Shown here piece after piece: positions 11,889-21,834 of a DNA stretch of 64,000 nt; the first letter of the stretch is position 1; the number at the start of each line of letters is the position of its first letter. The notes under the pieces were generated by a model. The model saw only the letters and a list, made by a program, of their open reading frames with translations, had not been told where the DNA came from and ran no database searches. Position numbers and translations under genes: made by a program. This DNA comes from Hypomyces perniciosus (lineage: Eukaryota > Ascomycota > Sordariomycetes > Hypocreales > Hypocreaceae), in NCBI GenBank assembly GCA_008477525.1, contig SPDT01000004.1, positions 4,030,001 to 4,094,000 of the forward strand, given 5' to 3'.

Positions 11889-13383
11889 CCTGGGCTGTTT
11901 ATGCCTATCGCAATCGTCGAATTACTCCTGACAGGGTGACCTTTGATCAGATGGCTTTCGCGGGATATGATGTGGAAGACGAATGGAAACTGAAAGGCTC
12001 GAGATGGACGAGATGGATGAGAAAAGGAGAGGATACCCTTTCCAAACGAAAGTTGAAAGACATAGAAGGTAAAGAAGCGTGAAGAAACACGGTTGCGTGC
12101 AGTCATGTTACCAGCTGCCAGTCGGGGCATCACATGACCACGGTTCTCCTGAGGCAGTGAATCAGTGAGGCATGCTTCGGCAAGGCCACAACGGTTTGAT
12201 ACCTTGATGAAAGGAAAGGACTTACTGGTCTACTTGACTATGATCTTTCTCTGGTGGGTGCAATACGGCTGAAGGGCCGCGAGACTAGTTCTCTAGGAGT
12301 CGCTCCGCAGATCCTTTGACGTGATGTGATGCCACAACGAAAGGGCTCGAAATGAGTGAGAGAGTTGTCGAGCCAAACCAATATGGACAAATCCTATTTA
12401 TCATCATGAACTCACAGCACTCCTGCTTCGGCTATCTGGATCCTCCCACGATGTCCCCAATCCCCCCTAACCGACGGTCCTATTATACATGTATAGGTAC
12501 TCGTCGACTCGATCGCCTCAGCGCTGATTTTTATACGCCACCGCCCTGAATATTCCTTTCCCATGGCTATTTGATGTTTATTTCTACCTCATGATCTGCA
12601 GGGTAATATGTCCCCTGAATGTGCCCCTGAAAGTCACACGACATCATCCTCCCCATGACAGTTTACTCTCAACTACCAGCTGCAGAGCCGCGACATCAAG
12701 GGCAACCCACTGACTGTTATTGCACTCAACAAAGGCGGGATTAATGGGCTTCATATGATCGCTTAGCCGGTTGGGACTGTGCGTTATTATTTGTTCAAAG
12801 CTGTGGTGACAACTGTTGGGCATTTAATGCTTAGTGATAGTGTCAGACCAAAATCGGGCAAAATGTGAGCCCACACTGTGCGTGTGGTTAAGTGACCTTA
12901 TACGAAGTATGCTATGCGACAGATACATATTAATGGTCTACCCTTGAGATGGTTTTGGTCACAGCAGCACCACTATTGCCCGGGTTTCTGTAGAATTTAG
13001 CTACAGTGGAAATGGAGCATGAGAGAGTACAATTCCCAAGTTTGATGCCAATATAATACTAGGTAGTATAACAATAAGGATTGAAGACGTGGTGTTATCA
13101 CAAAGTCAATACAGAGAGTCATGACTCATGCATTGGTGCAAATTATTCCATACTTCGTACCTAGGCCGTGATCGGCACACTTGTATCTTACCCCTCCTTC
13201 TCCAATGCCCAAGCAAGTCACACAAAGCGGCCGATCACGGCTTTACGCACTGTATTTAGTTAAAGGCTTACCTGCCCTAGCCTGACGGACAGATTGGCTA
13301 CATTTCTGCACACAAGAAATCAAGAAAACTTGTCCTCACAACTCCAAGCAAGTATCGAGACGACTGGGTGACTATCAGCATCA
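11889..13383. other. Divergent promoter region, helicase / argininosuccinate lyase
   Basis: 1.5 kb between two genes that start away from each other. It contains a Gcn4/CpcA-type site (listed separately) and one sister motif TACTTCGTA near 13151. ORFs here are short and lack recognisable domains. Confidence 0.55.
13116..13128. promoter_or_regulatory. Gcn4/CpcA-type site upstream of argininosuccinate lyase
   Basis: The bases GAGTCATGACTCA hold a perfect 12-bp palindrome (13116-13127) and an exact TGACTCA (13122-13128), the core bound by the bZIP activator Gcn4/CpcA/CPC1. It lies about 255 bp before the ATG of an arginine-biosynthesis gene, the class of gene controlled by the cross-pathway system. 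Binding is inferred, not shown. Confidence 0.6.
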
Positions 13384-14910
13384 ATGGAGCAGACCACTTC
13401 TACGCTCCTCTGGGGCGGTCGATTTACCGGTATTGAGATGCCTCCGGCCCTTTAATTATGCTTCGACCATCATCAGTTTTCGCTAACAGATCCTCTGCCA
13501 ATGCGTAGGCACAATCGACGACCTGATGATGAAATTCAACGAGTCACTTACCTTTGACAAAGTCCTCTATAAAGTCGATCTTAAGGGCTCCGCGACATAT
13601 GCCAAAGGGCTCCGCCAGCTAGAGATCCTTTCCGAAGACGAACTGAATCAAATATTGTCCGGCTTGAAGCAGGTGGAGAAGGAATGGGATGACGGAACCT
13701 TCGTAATCGATCCCAAGTCTGACGAAGACGTGCATACGTCGAACGAGCGCCGCCTTGCAGAGTTGATCGGCTCATCAGTAGCGGGCAAGCTTCATACTGG
13801 ACGCTCCCGGAATGACCAGATCGCCACGGATATGCGCCTCTGGGCTCGAGACCAGCTTGCCGACATAGCGGTGTTGATGAAGGAGCTTCTCCAAGTTTTC
13901 GCTGCAAAGGCGCAATCTACTCTCCCTGTCTTGATGCCTGGGTATACACACCTGCAGCGCGCACAGCCTGTACGGTTCTCGCACTGGCTTCTATCCCACG
14001 CCACATTCATTATCGGCGATCTCACGAGGCTAAAGGGTGTCCAAGAGAGGGTCTCATCCTGCCCCTTGGGCGTTGGTGCGCTAGCCGGAAACCCGTTCGG
14101 AATTGATCGCGACTTTCTTGCCAGTGATCTCGGTTTCGCATCGGTTCATCCCAACAGTCTCGCTGCAGTAGCTGACAGGGACTTTGTCGTTGAGATTCTG
14201 CAATGGGCCAGTCTTTTGATGACGCATCTTAGTCGCCTGGGCGAGGACTTGATTCTCTTCTCTACTGCCGAGTTTGGCTTCGTTCAAGTTGCCGATGCGT
14301 ATAGCACTGGCAGCAGCCTCATGCCCCAGAAGAAGAACCCCGATAGCTTGGAGCTTATTCGAGGTAAAGCTGGAAGAGTCCAGGGACAGGTAAAGTTACG
14401 CTCCGCTTCTTCTCATTTATCTATTCTAACCAATGTCAGGCATTTGGTTTCCTTGCGACGCTCAAGAGTCTTCCAACTTCATACAACAAGGACCTTCAGG
14501 AATCGGTCGAACCCCTCCTCGACTGTATCAAAACCGTTTCCCACTGCCTGGCAATCATCAAGGGCGTTGTCGGCTCCCTCCAGGTCAATGCAGACAAGAT
14601 GCGATCTGCTTTGACGGCTGACATGCTTGCAACTGACGTTGCAGACTACTTGGTTCTAAAGGGTGTTCCTTTCCGACAGACCCATCATATTGCCGGTGCC
14701 GTCGTCCGCAAAGCCGAGGAGCGTAGCATATCGATTGCAGAGCTATCTCTGGAAGACCTGAAAGAGATATCACCGTTATTTGATGCCGATATTGCTGAAG
14801 TCTTTGACTTTGAAAGGAGTGTAGAGAGGAGGTCTGCGAAGGGGGGTACGAGCCACAGTTCGGTATTGACACAAATTGCTTCCATAGAGACTCTTTTGTC
14901 TCAAATTTAA
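13384..14910 (+). CDS. ARG4: Argininosuccinate lyase
   Basis: Last step of arginine synthesis: cleaves argininosuccinate to arginine and fumarate. Exons 13384-13429, 13509-14389 and 14440-14910 give 465 aa, the usual length for the family. The start is chosen because the short first exon encodes MEQ...LLWGGRFTG, the conserved N-terminal block, and splices in frame to TIDDLMMKFN. The fumarate lyase signature GSSLMPQKKNPD begins near residue 283 and supplies the mobile-loop catalytic serine; the TGRSRNDQ and TLQRAQPV-like (THLQRAQPV) blocks are also present. The second intron (14390-14439, 50 bp) has a good branch site (CTAACC). A CpcA-type site upstream suggests control by amino-acid starvation. 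All key motifs are intact. In fungi the enzyme is cytosolic. It ends about 300 bp from the converging GTPase gene. Confidence 0.96.
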
Positions 14911-15214
14911 TATGTAAAGAAATACTATTAGCAAGTTAAAAATAAAGGTTCAAGCTCAAGCGGTTAAATGCTTAACGGGACTTTGTTATCACACCCACCA
15001 GGGTGTGATGGAATACATATTGTGCTACATACAAACTCGTCGTCAACGCTGCAACTATACTATATCATATATAATAAGAAAACACCGAACGCCGCTATCC
15101 GTTATTACTCAGGTCTAATCCCCTGGCATCAACTCATCAGTCATGCAATTTCCATCAGTACATCCATCAGTCACTGAACCAACATCAGACCATCCCATTT
15201 CGTTACACCCCGAC
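14911..15214. other. Convergent 3' gap
   Basis: 304 bp of AT-rich DNA between the ends of argininosuccinate lyase and the GTPBP1-like gene. An inverted repeat around 14990-15012 (CACACCCACCAGGGTGTG) could form a short hairpin. No gene seen. Confidence 0.5.
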
Positions 15215-17364
15215 TCACGCTTCGGCCTTGACCTCCTGTCCTGCAACAGGAGCAGGAGCATCTCGCTCGACATCCGCTTTCTTGTCCTCGTTCCCTTCCG
15301 GCTTGTTCATTAACGGATGTGCAGGGTCGTAGCCGACGGCCTTGACAATTCCAAGGCCCCTGGTACGACCTTCTCGGAATAGTAGACGGTCCCCGGGGGC
15401 GAGATACTCTGGGCGCTGGACGAAGCGGAATGCGACGGTGGCTCGGTCACCAGTGCGGATGAGTTCGCGGTCAATGTCAATGATGGCGCATGTCTGCGAC
15501 ACTGGACCGACATGAAGCATGGCTTGATAGCGCTTCTTAATGGTTGTGGCGTGAGAGAGAATGAGAACTGCGTTGCACCGTTAGTCATGACGGCGTAAAT
15601 ACTTCAAGCATCTCATATGACTCACCCTCCGCGATAAAGTCTCGGTAAACCTTGGGAGCTACCTGACCTTCGATCTTTGGAAGCACAACCATGCCCTTCC
15701 TGACATCTCGGCGCTTCACCTTCTTGAGTGCAAAAGAGGCAGACTGACCCGCTGATGCAGCTTGCACTCGTATCCTCTTACGCTCGATGGAACGTATAGC
15801 GGTGGGGGTAAACTGTCCGAGAGAATCCGGTCCAATGAGAACGTTGTCACCCTCGTGAATGACACCCGACTTGATGATCCCCGACACAACAGTCCCCGTG
15901 AACGGCACCGAGAACGTGTCGTTAACATGGAACTCGAATGGTGCGTCTGAGTTGTAGCGTCCGTGGTGCGGCAGGATGTTCAAGAAAGTCCGTACAAGAT
16001 CGAGGTTCTCACCAGTCACGTTTGAGACCTGGAAGACGGGACATATCCTCTTGCTGACGAATTGGGTGGCCGTGTTGACGCACTCCTCATGATTCGTGAT
16101 GAATGTCGGCAGCTTGCGGGCTCCAGGGCTTTTCATGATCTTGTTGATTTGGCCGATCGTCTCCTTCAGAATGTTGGGAGGGCAAATATCGATCTTGGTG
16201 ACAATAACCATAACGGGAACGTTGAGAGCAAGGGCGATTCCCAGATGCTCTTTGCTCATGCCGACCAAACCGTTATTGGCCGCGACCATGAGAAGGCAAT
16301 AATCTGGACTGCTGGACAGAAGGCCAAAGACGGTCGTTCGCAGATACTTTTCGTGGCCGGCCAAGTCGCTGAAGGTGATGACTTTGGCGCTGCGCTTCCC
16401 AATGTCCTCCCACGAAAGCTTCCCTGTAACAAGCTTCAGATATGTAGTATCAATACGTCTTAGCAGATGTACTTACGGCCCGGAGTGTCTGAGGTGACCA
16501 CTTGTCCCCCGCTGTCGAATCCCATGATCTCCATGCCGACGGAGCTGGTTCGGCCGGTCTCCATCTCGTGCTTGTGACGGAAGAGATTCACTCGCGCCTT
16601 TCCTCGTCCATCATCCAGATCATTCTTGACTAGCACACCGAGCAGGGAACTCTTGCCCGCATCGACTGTCCGCCGAACAATTAGCTCTACTCACCCGATG
16701 TAGCCATGCGCGCTGCTTACCATTTCCCACCACCGCTATCCTTGTCTCGATGACATCTTCTGTCTTGGCCGGTATCCTGCGGATGAGTATCTTTCCACTA
16801 CAGCTCTTGTCCTTATCGGGCTTCGCGGCTGTACTCTCCGCCTCAACCTCGCCCCCGACGTTTTTCGTTAGCAGAAGCTGGCAGTCGGCGCGTATGCTTT
16901 TCGCGGCTTCCAGTACTCTGCTATATGCGCTGTTCCACTCCTCTAGTGTGAGATGCATAGAGTCGCCATTGTTCTCAAATCCCAAATCGAAGACAGTCTC
17001 CCCTGAGCTCTCCTCTAGTCGCTCGGTGATGATGTCCTCGAGTTTCCTCAGCAATGTTTCGTTCGATGCAAGTACGAGATCTTTCAGCTTCACTTGTGGC
17101 GCTGAGTCTACCAGATCAAGGTTGTCAAACAGCTCATCCAGCTCTTCATGATGCTCCGCTAACTCGGCAGTCTTCTTGACAGATGATGCTGGAAAGCGGA
17201 GGTTCTGCTGTTGCTCCACGTACTCTGCGAATTCGCTGAGCGCCTATGCGCAGACTATCAGCTTCAGGTCGCTGGCATTGGGCCGCTGGAAGTTCCGTGA
17301 GAGAGCATACTGATTCACCTTTCCGCTTCTCATGCGGTTGAGCTTTTATTGACTTGGTCGCCAT
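15215..17364 (-). CDS. GTPBP1/GP-1-type translational GTPase
   Basis: EF-Tu/eEF1A-like GTPase of the GTPBP1 (GP-1) clade, linked in animals to ribosome rescue and mRNA turnover. Exons 17364-17311, 17243-16721, 16665-16477, 16423-15626 and 15567-15215 give 638 aa, typical for the clade. The P-loop (GNVDAGKS) is split by the 16720-16666 intron. Switch I lies in the [15 protein letters not shown] segment, G3 is DLAGHEKY and G4 is TKID. Domain 2 ([13 protein letters not shown]) and domain 3 (ending in [12 protein letters not shown]) follow, and a charged tail rich in K, E and A closes the protein. The N-terminal ~170 residues are acidic and helical, as in GTPBP1 and unlike EF-Tu. Exon 1 is less certain: a donor at 17310 with acceptor at 17244 gives [15 protein letters not shown], while an alternative donor eight bases upstream would shorten it. 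A HBS1-type GTPase is less likely given the domain 3 and tail sequence. Confidence 0.85.
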
Positions 17365-18196
17365 GGTGCTGCTGTGTAGCGACGTCACCTATCGCATTGC
17401 ATATGTATTGGAGTACGAAATAGACAAAGAGGATTCTAGGAGGGAGGAGCTCTAAGAGATATTATATAGGCATGGGAGGAGAATCGCGAGAGAACTGCGC
17501 CTCCTTTTTGTCAGGCTGACTCCTATTATTCAGTCACGTCGAGAATGAGAAGAGTCATAGATCAGAGTTCACCTGTTCTGCGTGTTAGGGGCGTGTTAGA
17601 ATATGAGTAACCCGGGGTGTTATCGATAAGAATCGGGAGCTTTGACCAGGTGGGCCACTGAAGTATGCTAGCAGGTAACTGGGGTACTTGCATTCCTCTC
17701 CCACAAGCATATCATCATATGTGCATACCTACATACCTAGGTACTATCACCATCTCACTGTGAGAAGCGGGATCAGGATCAAAGGAGTCTGAACAGGTGA
17801 GGTCCTACACGAGATGAATCATTTTCAATTTGTTTCATTTATTTTCTACTTTTGAGTACAGTGAGCTATCACTTCACAAGCTCATAGGAAAGCTCTAGCT
17901 TTCGTTTCGTCCATGTATCACCATCATCACCGATCATCACGGTTTGCCCTCGATAGCAGTGCTTGCCGGCAAAGTCCATGCGGTGATAAACCTTGATGAA
18001 AGGCTATATCATCGCAGTCGACGCCTTCCAGCTCATTAGGTCATGTTTTCAACGTTGCTGCGTCTTCGCTGGCTATGGTTGGCTCATCACTACTGTGCCG
18101 GAGTTGGCCCATCACTCAGATTAACACTGTGTTCCGCCGTACGCCAAGGCCATAAGACTTTTGTCGTATAGTTTCTTTTATAGTCACTGTCTAGTT
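17365..18196. other. Intergenic region, GTPBP1-like promoter / LSM3 3' side
   Basis: 832 bp between two genes on the same strand. It holds the promoter of the GTPBP1-like gene and the LSM3 3' end. No gene, tRNA or clear repeat is seen. Confidence 0.5.
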
Positions 18197-18677
18197 CTAG
18201 AAAGGGACCTGGGGTGAAATCAGGACGACACTATCGCCTGTAATGTCTGTCAGTTGTAATACTCAGTATGAGCAAGTCAGTCAAGGCGACTCACCTCGCA
18301 CGAACAACATTTCTGATTTTCGGCTAATGGTCTGTGGCACAAAGAGTCAGCACTCATATATCAGGCCCGTGAATGAGTTTCAGATCGGCTCACCTTCACC
18401 TCATCGCTCTCATCCTCATCGTCGTCGACCGCATAGATGGTCTCCTCCACCTCGCCCAGTACCAAGTTGCAGTGGCTGTCATAGGCCTAATCGAAAATTA
18501 GAACGTCACGTCTCTCATCTCTCATCTCTCATACAAAGAGGAGGAGGCACATACGTGGAGCTTGCCCTTGAGCTCCCTATCACCCCTCAGCTTCACAAAC
18601 ACAACCTCGTTAAGCAGCAGCCGGACAAGGTCAAGCGGCTCGGCAACGTGGCCGGACTCTTCGCCAGCGTCTGCCAT
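18197..18677 (-). CDS. LSM3: U6 snRNA-associated Sm-like protein LSm3
   Basis: Core subunit of the heptameric LSm2-8 ring, which binds the U6 snRNA 3' end in the nucleus, and of LSm1-7, which promotes mRNA decapping in the cytoplasm. The 97-aa protein is built from four small exons: 18677-18555, 18486-18394, 18331-18295 and 18237-18197. All three introns are GT-AG and keep frame. Sm1 is visible as [18 protein letters not shown]...[19 protein letters not shown] and Sm2 as [14 protein letters not shown]. The acidic stretch [10 protein letters not shown] between them is typical of LSm3. Because its exons are tiny, no long open frame marks this gene. It starts only 147 bp from the divergent mitochondrial gene, so the two probably share a promoter. 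Confidence 0.95.
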
Positions 18678-18824
18678 GATTGTATCTTGTTCTGTGTTGA
18701 CTTCCGGTCAGACGAGAGGGTCCTTGTTGTCAGACACCTGGGTGGCAGGGGTGCGAGGTCGTATGTTGCGCTTAGGTCGATAGCTGTGATGGCATTGTCA
18801 AAACCATAAGCTCTGCTCCACAGC
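18678..18824. promoter_or_regulatory. Compact bidirectional promoter, LSM3 / mitochondrial gene
   Basis: 147 bp separate the two divergent start codons (231 bp if the downstream ATG at 18909 is used). No TATA box is evident. Both genes must be driven from this short stretch or from inside the neighbouring 5' exon. Confidence 0.5.
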
Positions 18825-21146
18825 ATGGAAAATCTTCGGCGAGGGGCCCATGCGCCTATCGGGACAACAATTGGATGCAGATATCGGGGTTTGTGCCCCA
18901 TAGCATTAATGATTAGCTTCCCGCTGCCCCGTCGCTTAGCCTCTTTACCCCAGATTGCGCTCACGATCCACGGATATCCTCTCTTCTTCGCCGCAAAAGC
19001 CCCCAACAGAGGGCTTCTAAGACCCCAATTGCAACTTGTTTTGGGGCGCCAATGGTGCATGTCTAGCGCCATGGCAACGAGACGAGCCCTATGGCCAAAA
19101 TCCCGTCTCAATGGACGTATATCGATAGGCGCACAGCGCCATGACCCACCAGTGCGATGCGGGCAATCCGCTCTGGGTCGACGAAATCTGGCTTCTCACG
19201 CGGCGTCTTCCACCTCTCGCAAGCACGGTTTTTCTGAGTTCATGCCTCCTCGAGACCTCACCGAGTTGGACATTCTCTTACGCGCTATTCAGAGACGAGA
19301 TACACCTCGAATCAGTGAGGCATTCGTTGCCTGGACCGATGTCTTGGGCAACCTAGATTCACCGTTCCATGAGGCTGCTGTTCGACAAGCTCAGGAGCTC
19401 CCTGGCCCTACATTCTCAGAGATCCTTCGCAATCTCGATCCTGTGCTTTCACCCAGCCACGATGTCGCTCACGGTCTCAACCTTACGCTGGGCCAGACCC
19501 AGTTCATCGACACTGGCAATTTGCTTAACGAGTTTGGCGTGCGTGATATCCACCGCAAAATCCTTTCGGGTATGGAGGTCTTGGTAGCAGTGCGCTGTGG
19601 ATCGCCTCACAGAATGGTGCCGGCAGACTATGAGATAGCCATGAAATGTGCCGGCGCCGCCGCAGATTACCAAGGGACCAAAGCCTTTTTCACCACCATG
19701 GCCTCCCATGGTCTGCAAAAGTCTCGCACAACTAAATCATGGTCCGAGTTCATCAAAGCTCGCTTTATGATTGAACCCGTTTACTATCAATTCGACCGCT
19801 CCAGAGTTGCCGTCCTCGCACGCGATTTGTTCAGCAATATCGCACCACTCCCAATGGAAACTCTGAAGCACTTGGATAAGATAAGATTCAGTATGAATGA
19901 TCTGAAGCGAGAGCCGTGGAACCGCAGACCGGACGAGCCCGAAGAAGACATGCGACGACTCTTCCGCCGACGTCTCGACTACAAGGCCTACAAGGGCCAT
20001 TGGATACGCTCACTCTACTACGGACACGAGATGGACGAGGAGTTGCTATGTACATCCATGATCGCCTTTGCAAAGTCAAGCTCCCTTCACTCCATCAAGA
20101 CAATGATCTTCCAAAACTACTATCGCATAACCATCAAGGAGGCTCCCCATCCAGCAGACACTCAAATCTCTGGCGGCCGCAACTTTCTCCCCGACTCGCC
20201 CATCAAGCCCAGCCCTCGCCTCCTCCACGCCATCACCGAAGCCTTTGGATCCATGTCCCACATCGCTCTCGGGATGAAGCTCCTGGACTTTGTCTCCCGC
20301 AGATACGACATCCCCATCCCCCACGAGACATGGTCTAACCTCCTCAATTGGACTTATATCTGCGCTTCTAAGCCTTTCCAGACCACGCGCAAAATTTATG
20401 GCTCCCGGCCATCCACCATGGTCACTGCCGCAGACGTCCGTCAGATCTGGCACGTCATGACTTCAGAGCCATACAACATCACCCCAACATTCGAGGACCT
20501 AGATATCTACATCAAAGTCCTAATCGCCCAACGCTCGTTCGGCCGTGCCATCAGCGCCATCCGCGACCACGCCATCCCACACTACAACACCCTTACCGAC
20601 GCCCATCAAACCGCCCTTTTCGACCAAATCCTCCAAAACGACTCTTCCCCCTCTCCCTCTCCCTCCTCCTCCCGTTCCTCCCACCACCTCCTCCGCGCCC
20701 AACTCCTCAAAGACCACGCCCACAACCTCATAACCTCCTGGCTAACCCGCCTCCTAAAATCCGCCTCCCAAACCTCATCCGCCCCATCCCACCGCAACCC
20801 TTCCATCCAACGCATCCTCGTCCCCAACCTCCTCCTCGAATTCTCCGACTTCTTCCACCCTCAAATCCGCTACCGCACGCCCCAAGGCCTCGTCCAAATC
20901 ACCCGCCCCGACGCCGTCTCCCGCTTCGACTGGGCGCGCAGATGGAGAATGACGCTGCCCCAGAAGAAAGCGGGCATATACGCCCGCGACTTTGAGGGCT
21001 CGGATCATCCTGAGTTTCCCTACCCGCGACTACGCGGGTTGAGGGTTTTGGAGTGGGGCAAGGTACCAAGGGGTAGGTCTGCGATGCCGTTGGGGAAGAA
21101 GGATAAGGAGTGGTGGGGTAAATTGGAGGAGCAGTTGATGCTGTAA
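18825..21146 (+). CDS. Mitochondrial ATPase expression protein, Aep2/ATP13-like
   Basis: Single-exon 773-aa protein. The N-terminus is rich in Arg, Ser and Ala and almost free of acidic residues, as in a mitochondrial presequence; ATGs at 18825 and 18909 both give such a leader, and 18825 is simply the first. The body is helical. The part around KPSPRLLHAITEAFGSMSHI and the following FVSRRYDIPIPHETWSNLL resembles the fungal Aep2/ATP13 family (PPR-like helical-repeat proteins needed to express the mitochondrial ATP synthase subunit 9 gene in yeast). This match is from memory of the family, not from a search. A Ser/Pro low-complexity tract (nt 20641-20690) interrupts the C-terminal third, and the surrounding stretch is unusually C-rich in third positions compared with the first half of the gene. 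It converges on the DUF8035-like gene. Confidence 0.65.
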   Translation: MENLRRGAHAPIGTTIGCRYRGLCPIALMISFPLPRRLASLPQIALTIHGYPLFFAAKAPNRGLLRPQLQLVLGRQWCMSSAMATRRALWPKSRLNGRISIGAQRHDPPVRCGQSALGRRNLASHAASSTSRKHGFSEFMPPRDLTELDILLRAIQRRDTPRISEAFVAWTDVLGNLDSPFHEAAVRQAQELPGPTFSEILRNLDPVLSPSHDVAHGLNLTLGQTQFIDTGNLLNEFGVRDIHRKILSGMEVLVAVRCGSPHRMVPADYEIAMKCAGAAADYQGTKAFFTTMASHGLQKSRTTKSWSEFIKARFMIEPVYYQFDRSRVAVLARDLFSNIAPLPMETLKHLDKIRFSMNDLKREPWNRRPDEPEEDMRRLFRRRLDYKAYKGHWIRSLYYGHEMDEELLCTSMIAFAKSSSLHSIKTMIFQNYYRITIKEAPHPADTQISGGRNFLPDSPIKPSPRLLHAITEAFGSMSHIALGMKLLDFVSRRYDIPIPHETWSNLLNWTYICASKPFQTTRKIYGSRPSTMVTAADVRQIWHVMTSEPYNITPTFEDLDIYIKVLIAQRSFGRAISAIRDHAIPHYNTLTDAHQTALFDQILQNDSSPSPSPSSSRSSHHLLRAQLLKDHAHNLITSWLTRLLKSASQTSSAPSHRNPSIQRILVPNLLLEFSDFFHPQIRYRTPQGLVQITRPDAVSRFDWARRWRMTLPQKKAGIYARDFEGSDHPEFPYPRLRGLRVLEWGKVPRGRSAMPLGKKDKEWWGKLEEQLML

Positions 21147-21158
21147 CACAATATGCAT

Positions 21159-21204
<46 letters not shown>
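21159..21204. repeat. Compound (AC)n(AT)n microsatellite
   Basis: About ten AC units pass directly into about thirteen AT units, starting 12 bases after the stop codon of the upstream gene. It lies in that gene's likely 3' UTR. Confidence 0.95.
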
Positions 21205-21659
21205 CTGGGTATGGTACATATTCGGGATGTTGTTTTGGGCCCAACCCCGTCTTCCATGCACCAGTACATAGAAGATAGAGGTAGTACGAGTAGATGGCAA
21301 AATATCCCATGCATACTTGGCACTGCATGTTGGTTTCCACAGCTCACACAGCCAAGGGCAAAACACCTATCAACACAATGCCATTCACACCTAATACAAT
21401 CTAGCATAACTATATCTCTTGGCCATCATAATCATAAGTCGTTAATCGTACCAGGGTATCTATCGCCCCTCCTCGCCGACCATTCCTACACGAGTAGCCT
21501 AGAATACACGACATATCTTCGTAATTTTCCTCACTTTCAAGGACAAAAAAAAGAAAAATACAAAAAAGATAATTCGAGCCAGCTTTTTGTACAAAATTCG
21601 AAAAGTTGTAGTCTGTGTCTGTCGTCAAGATTCATGCGGGTTCCAAACTTGAAGTGTTT

Positions 21660-21674
21660 GGGGGGGGGGGGGGG
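21660..21674 (+). repeat. Run of 15 G
   Basis: Homopolymer of about 15 G in the 3' gap; its exact length may be unreliable in the assembly. Confidence 0.9.
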
Positions 21675-21834
21675 AAAGAGGTAGACAAAGGAAACAAGCG
21701 TCCAAAGCAAGTGAGGGAATGTGTCCCCAGGATGTACATGGTGTGAAAATGTTTACAGAAGAGGCGAATGCGGTCTCGGGTAGCAAGCATGGCGCAGGAC
21801 TACTGCTGAGTTTGGCATGCGAGAATCGGACCTC

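Larger units (their letters stand above)
21147..21834. other. Convergent 3' gap with microsatellite and homopolymer
   Basis: 688 bp between converging genes. It starts with an AC/AT microsatellite, ends near a 15-base G run, and holds no gene. Confidence 0.55.
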
